Assembly: GCF_014193845.1 (NCBI RefSeq)
Contig: NZ_JACHZX010000006.1
Span: 1 to 64,000 of the forward strand
From: Sphingomonas sp. BK345
GTDB lineage: Bacteria > Pseudomonadota > Alphaproteobacteria > Sphingomonadales > Sphingomonadaceae
Length of the DNA: 64,000 nt
Direction of reading: 5' to 3'
The notes beneath the pieces are model-generated. The model was not told where the DNA came from. It was given only the letters and a program-made list of their open reading frames with translations, and searched no databases. The translations under genes and the position numbers were made by a program. Positions within the stretch are counted from its first letter, which is position 1. Each line of letters opens with the position of its first letter. Shown piece by piece: positions 60,121 to 64,000 of the stretch.

Positions 60121-63054
60121 TCAGAACCGATACGTCAGCCCGACGTAATAATCGGTGCCGTAGCGCTGGTAGCGCCGCACCTGGCGCGGATCGCCGTTGG
60201 TGTACTGGTAGAAAGCTTGGTCGGTCAGGTTCTTCGCCTGCGCCAGGATGGCCAGTCCCTGGAGCGGACCGCTCTGGAATTCATAGCCGATCTGCGCGTC
60301 GAGGATGCCCTCCGCCTTGGCGGTGTTCAGCTCCGGCGTCGCCGACAGGCCGCGCACCTCCGCGAGGAAGCTCGAGCGGTAGCGGTAGGTCGTGCGCGCC
60401 TGGAAGCCCCATTTCTCGAAGTAGGCGGTGCCGTTGAGCACCCACTTCGACAGGCCCGGCACCGTCTGCGTGTCCGCCGGCGCGCTGTCGTAGCGCACCG
60501 CCGAGCTGGTGTAGCTACCGCTGCCGAACAGGCCGAAGCCGTCGAGCGAGCGGGTCAGCATGCGCAGCGGCAGCGACAGCGTCGCCTCGGCGCCGAGGAT
60601 CTCGCCGCGGCCCGAGTTGGCCGGCAGCTTGAACAGGCCGTTCTGCGCGTTCTGCGCGCGCACGATCGCCTGCTGCTCGGGGGTCAGCGAGCTGAGCAGC
60701 GGCGAGAAATCGTACAGCACGTTGTTGTTCGGATCGACGTAGTCGGTCAGCCGCTTGTAATAGCCGGTCAGCGCGACATAGCCGCCGCCAGGGAAATACT
60801 TCTCGAACGACATGTCGATGTTGGTCGACTTGTACGGGCGCAGCTGGAAGTTGCCGCCGTCCGACGAGAAGGGGCTGTTGAGCGGGTCCGAGCCGCGCCC
60901 GACGTTGCCCGGCGTGATCGCGACGTTCTGCGAGATCCGCTCCTGGTCGAGCCGCGGGCGCACCATCGTCTGCGACGCGCCCATCTTGACGAAGCCGCTC
61001 GGGATCAGCTCCACCGACAGCGTCGCGCTCGGCAGCACGTTGGTGTATTTCGCGCCGCCCGACACCTCGGACAGCGTCACCGCGCCGGCGTTGAGGCCGG
61101 CGATGCGGCCGTCCGAGCTTTGGTCGGTGTGCACCACCTGGACGCCGAGCGAGCCCTTCATCGCCTTGCCGCCGGCGGTGCCGTCGAACACCAATTTGGC
61201 GTAGCCGGTCGCCACCTTCTCCTTCACGCCCCAGACCTTGGCGAGGCTCTCGGGGCGGTTGTCGAACACCGGGGTAAGCAGGTCGAGCACGCCGCGCGAG
61301 TCGAGCGCGAGGATGTTGGGCACGCCGATGAAGCCGAGCGAGACCGGGTCGAGCACCACCTCGCTCGGCACCGCGATCGAGGTGGTGGTGCCGCTCGCCA
61401 CCGTGCAGTTGCTGCCGGTGCCCGACGGGCAGTAGAAATACGACGTGTACTGCGCCTTCTTCTCGCGCTGCGAGTAATTGGCGCCGACCTCCCAGCCGCG
61501 GATCACGCCCAGGTCGGCGAAGTCGCCGGCCAGGCTGGCGCGCAGCGACTTGAGGTCGTCGCTGAACTTGGGCCGGTTCTGGAAGCCCGCCTGCACCACC
61601 GCGTTGGTGCCGTTATAGCCCCAGCCGCCCGGGTCGGTGATGCGGATCACGTCGGTGTTGGTATAGTCGAGCGTCGGCACGATCGAGTAGATGCCGCTGT
61701 TCTGGCGCGTGATCGTGATCGTGTCGCGCTGCCCGGTGCCGCCATAGCCGGTGCCCGAATAGGTCTCGATCAGCTCGTCCTGGCGATTGGCGTGCGACCA
61801 GCTCGCGTCGACGTTGAGGTGGATCGAGTCCGACAGCTTGAGGTCGTTGTTCCAGCCGAACGAGTACATGTCGGCGCGGCGCTCGTTGAGGTCATTGCGC
61901 TGCACGGTGTATTGCGGCGAGAAGGTCGCGCTCTGGACGTAGCCGTCCTGCACCGTCACCGAGCCGGGGTTGGGCGCGACGTTATACCCCAGCGGGAACT
62001 CGATCCCGCGCAGGTGCTGCGTCTCCTCAAAGTGCGTGTACAGCGCGTCGAAGGTCGAGTGGAACGAGTCGCTCGGCTGCCACTCGATCGTGCCGACGCC
62101 GCCGTAGCGCTTGAGCAGGTTCGACTGGACATAGGGCTTGGCGCCGCCGAGCAGGCACGGGTTGCCGCCCGCCGCGTCGCAGTTGACGTTGCGGTCGTTG
62201 AGCCCCGGATAGCCCCAGGCCTCGTATTTGTCGTAGTTGGTCGGCGATTCCTGCGCGGCGAGGCCGATCGAGATGCCGAGCGTGTCACCCGCGAACTTGT
62301 CGACGAAGGTGGCGGTGGCGCGATAGCCGTAGCGCTGGCCGTCCGGGTTGCGCTTGCCGATGCCGTTCATCTGCCCGCGCGCCGAGACGACGAACAGCCG
62401 CTCCTTCTGGTCGAGCGGGCGCAGCATGCGCAGGTCCACCGTGCCCGACACGCCGGCCGCGATCAGCGACGCGTCGGCCGACTTGTAGACGTTGACGTTG
62501 CTGAAGAACTCCGAGGGATATTGGTCGAACTCGACACCGCGGTTGTCGCCGGTGGTGACCTGCTCGCGTCCGTTGAGCAGGGTGGTGGAGAAATCGGGGC
62601 CGAGGCCGCGGATCGACAGGCTCTGGTCGCGGCCCTCGACGCGCTGCGCGGTGACGCCGGGCAGGCGCGCGAGCGAGTCGGCGACCGACACGTCGGGCAG
62701 CTTGCCGATGTCCTCGGCCGAGACCGAGTCGACGATGATGGTCGAGTTGCGCTTGATCTCGGCCGACTTGGCGAGGCTGGCGCGGATACCGGTGACGACG
62801 ATCTCGTCCGCGCCCGCGTCGGTCGCGGTGGGATCGGGGTTGGCACTGGCGTCGGGCGTGGGATCGGCCGGCGGCGCGGGCTGGTCGACCGTCGCCTTGG
62901 CGGTCGGGTTAGCGGTCGGCGCGTTCGCCTGCGGCGGCGCCTCCTGCGCCTGCGCGGCGGCGGCGACGAGCAGCAGCGCCGCGGCGAGCGCGCTGGCGCT
63001 GCCGTGCGAGACGAGGCGCGTGCGCGCCGACGATATGGATGACGAGCGGTCCAA
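60121..63054 (-). CDS. TonB-dependent receptor
   Basis: About 977 residues from a TTG at 63054, chosen because CAGGGGAGG lies six bases upstream; no ATG fits as well, and the open frame to 63141 is not coding-like. Signal peptide: SASALAAALLLVAAAAQAQ, then a long Ala/Pro/Thr linker. Plug: EIVVTGIRASLAKSAEIKRN, SAEDIGKLPDVSVADSLARL, SIRGLGPDFSTTLLNGRE and SADASLIAAGVSGTVDLR. The barrel ends DYYVGLTYRF. Glycan-type receptor by plug style; ligand unknown. Confidence 0.92.
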   Translation of the reverse strand: MDRSSSISSARTRLVSHGSASALAAALLLVAAAAQAQEAPPQANAPTANPTAKATVDQPAPPADPTPDASANPDPTATDAGADEIVVTGIRASLAKSAEIKRNSTIIVDSVSAEDIGKLPDVSVADSLARLPGVTAQRVEGRDQSLSIRGLGPDFSTTLLNGREQVTTGDNRGVEFDQYPSEFFSNVNVYKSADASLIAAGVSGTVDLRMLRPLDQKERLFVVSARGQMNGIGKRNPDGQRYGYRATATFVDKFAGDTLGISIGLAAQESPTNYDKYEAWGYPGLNDRNVNCDAAGGNPCLLGGAKPYVQSNLLKRYGGVGTIEWQPSDSFHSTFDALYTHFEETQHLRGIEFPLGYNVAPNPGSVTVQDGYVQSATFSPQYTVQRNDLNERRADMYSFGWNNDLKLSDSIHLNVDASWSHANRQDELIETYSGTGYGGTGQRDTITITRQNSGIYSIVPTLDYTNTDVIRITDPGGWGYNGTNAVVQAGFQNRPKFSDDLKSLRASLAGDFADLGVIRGWEVGANYSQREKKAQYTSYFYCPSGTGSNCTVASGTTTSIAVPSEVVLDPVSLGFIGVPNILALDSRGVLDLLTPVFDNRPESLAKVWGVKEKVATGYAKLVFDGTAGGKAMKGSLGVQVVHTDQSSDGRIAGLNAGAVTLSEVSGGAKYTNVLPSATLSVELIPSGFVKMGASQTMVRPRLDQERISQNVAITPGNVGRGSDPLNSPFSSDGGNFQLRPYKSTNIDMSFEKYFPGGGYVALTGYYKRLTDYVDPNNNVLYDFSPLLSSLTPEQQAIVRAQNAQNGLFKLPANSGRGEILGAEATLSLPLRMLTRSLDGFGLFGSGSYTSSAVRYDSAPADTQTVPGLSKWVLNGTAYFEKWGFQARTTYRYRSSFLAEVRGLSATPELNTAKAEGILDAQIGYEFQSGPLQGLAILAQAKNLTDQAFYQYTNGDPRQVRRYQRYGTDYYVGLTYRF

Positions 63055-63274
63055 GATGATCCTCCCCTGTCCCGGCGGCCGCGTTGGTGCGACCGTGCCT
63101 GGGCTGATGCCGCCGATTAGGCCCGCCCCGGACCGCGTCACAAGAAAGCCACATACGTATTCAGCCGCCTCGGGGCGGGCTGTGGCGCGTCGGACACAGC
63201 GGCTTCGGCGGCGTCAGCGAGGGAACGAGCGCGGCCGGCGCGACGTTGGCGCGCTTCAGCCGACGGAGACTGAC

Positions 63275-63544
63275 ATGACCCGTGCCCTGCCCCGCGCCGC
63301 CTTCCTCGCCGCCCTTCCGCTCGCGCTCGCGCTCGGCGCCTGCGGCAAGGGCGACCAGACGATCACGGTCGACGAGAACAACAATGTCGTCGCCAACGAG
63401 AGCCAGGCCAACGGCCTCACAGCCTCGGGCGCGGCGGGCGACGTGATGGCGACGGACAATGCCTTGAGCGGCAACGGCATGATGATGGAGAACAGCGACA
63501 CGCTCGGCGACCTGTCGAACGGCACGATGTCGGGCACGAAGTGA
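63275..63544 (+). CDS. Small lipoprotein
   Basis: An 89-residue protein with a lipobox (LALALGACGKG) and an Asn/Asp/Met-rich mature part (VDENNNVVANESQANGL and GNGMMMENSDTLGDLSNG) that is probably disordered. GGAGA precedes the ATG. It should be anchored in a membrane facing the periplasm. No named family is recognised. It is divergent from the receptor gene. Confidence 0.75.
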   Translation: MTRALPRAAFLAALPLALALGACGKGDQTITVDENNNVVANESQANGLTASGAAGDVMATDNALSGNGMMMENSDTLGDLSNGTMSGTK

Positions 63545-63646
63545 GGGGAAGAGGCGGGCTGGCGGTTACTCGCCTGTCGCGCCATCGGAGCGGTCAGTGG
63601 CTGAGCGGAAGCCAGCGTCGCTGACCGGGATCGGCGATGCCGTCAG

Positions 63647-63669
63647 ATCCTCCCCTTCCAGGGGAGGAT
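63647..63669. terminator. Perfect inverted repeat between convergent genes
   Basis: ATCCTCCCC and GGGGAGGAT, 9 bases each with a TTCCA loop, lie between the lipoprotein gene and the convergent amidohydrolase gene. It shares the CCTCCCC arms of the repeat at 59978 and may be a minimal copy acting as a bidirectional terminator. Confidence 0.55.
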
Positions 63670-63701
63670 GAGGGTTCCCGTTAGCCGACCTCCCCGCCTC
63701 C

Positions 63702-64000
63702 CTACTTTCCCGCCTCCCACGCGCGCTGGCCGCCGATCCACGTCTCCAGCACCTTGGTCCGGCGGAGCTCCGACGCGCCCGCGAGCATCGGGTCGCGGTC
63801 GAGGATCAGGAAGTCGGCGCGCTGGCCCGGTGCCAGCACGCCGAAGCGATCCTCCGCGAAGCCGGCATAGCTCGCGCCGCCGGTATAGGCCCACCACGCC
63901 TGCTCGCGCGTCACCGCCTGCTCGGGATGCCAGCCGCCGGCGGGCTCGCCGTTCGCGTCGGTGCGCGTGAACGCCGCCGCCCAGCCCGCCCAGGGATCGG
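63702..64000 (-). CDS. Amidohydrolase (YtcJ-like), C-terminal part only
   Basis: At least 99 residues of the C-terminus of a metal-dependent amidohydrolase; the rest lies beyond the window end. Visible family blocks are PAGGWHPEQAVTREQAW, YTGGASYAGFAEDRFG, LAPGQRADFLILDRDP and KVLETWIGGQRAWEAG, the closing beta-sandwich typical of the YtcJ group. Substrates of the group are diverse and cannot be told here. It converges on the small lipoprotein gene. Confidence 0.85.
   Translation of the reverse strand, partial: DPWAGWAAAFTRTDANGEPAGGWHPEQAVTREQAWWAYTGGASYAGFAEDRFGVLAPGQRADFLILDRDPMLAGASELRRTKVLETWIGGQRAWEAGK

Noticed and set aside
59989-63042. A 1017-codon open frame on the plus strand opposite the last TonB receptor
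   Set aside because: Composition is low-complexity Arg/Val/Ala and no motif is visible; the receptor on the minus strand explains the region.
1-64000. tRNA, rRNA, CRISPR arrays and prophage genes
   Set aside because: I looked for T-loop-like GTTCGAATC sequences, regular spaced repeats and phage structural or integrase genes and saw none; a tRNA scan program would be more decisive.

Overview
The window is high-GC DNA that looks like a chromosome segment of a sphingomonad (Sphingomonas or a close relative). The evidence is: several large TonB-dependent receptors of the sphingomonad 'DIGKLP/RGLGP' plug type, polymer-degrading enzymes, a crtX/crtW/crtZ carotenoid tail cluster, tamA/tamB, many small stress-type proteins, and an intergenic palindromic repeat of a kind common in this group. 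No rRNA, tRNA, CRISPR array or phage was seen. The organism name is inferred from gene content only.

Layout. (1) 1.6-9.2 kb: a small polysaccharide-use locus with a CE15 glucuronoyl-esterase-like enzyme, a FadR/GntR regulator, a GH35 beta-galactosidase-like enzyme and a TonB receptor. (2) 9.4-12.1 kb: gene relics (frameshifted TonB receptor, SMR efflux and CPA1 antiporter fragments) around an intact cation exchanger, then a DUF2254 membrane protein. (3) 14.0-20.0 kb: a GH92 mannosidase-like enzyme and a fully overlapping four-gene operon (family 2 glycosyltransferase, acyl-CoA dehydrogenase-like, PIG-L deacetylase, NodS-like methyltransferase) with no product I can name. (4) 20.3-27.4 kb: small stress-type proteins, a cold-shock protein, a transglutaminase/esterase pair and a BLUF blue-light sensor. 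(5) 27.5-28.6 kb: a recombination scar made of a dead IS6-family transposase, an 84-bp copy of the transglutaminase gene, and a truncated permease. (6) 28.9-32.3 kb: carotenoid ketolation, hydroxylation and glucosylation genes.

(7) 32.75-36.38 kb: the most notable locus. Four genes in a tight operon encode a photoactive yellow protein (PYP) homologue that keeps the Tyr, Glu and Cys of the chromophore site, a PAS-PAS-GGDEF diguanylate cyclase, a PYP-type 4-coumarate-CoA ligase, and an EAL phosphodiesterase. This reads as a light-controlled c-di-GMP module with its own chromophore-activating enzyme. (8) 36.4-43.3 kb: a sulfonate operon (SsuA, SsuC, SsuB, nitroreductase-type flavin reductase candidate, SsuD) continuing into a SoxC-type sulfite dehydrogenase and a lipoprotein cytochrome c, so sulfite released from sulfonates would be oxidised. 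TonB receptors flank it. (9) 49.0-56.8 kb: DUF4142 protein, alpha/beta hydrolase, tamB, tamA. (10) 57.2-64.0 kb: two divergent-type TonB receptors that converge on a repeat element, a small lipoprotein, and the C-terminal end of an amidohydrolase that runs off the window.

Together, the genes suggest a surface-dwelling, pigmented aerobe that imports plant-derived glycans and sulfonates through TonB receptors and uses blue light (PYP, BLUF) to adjust c-di-GMP-controlled behaviour.
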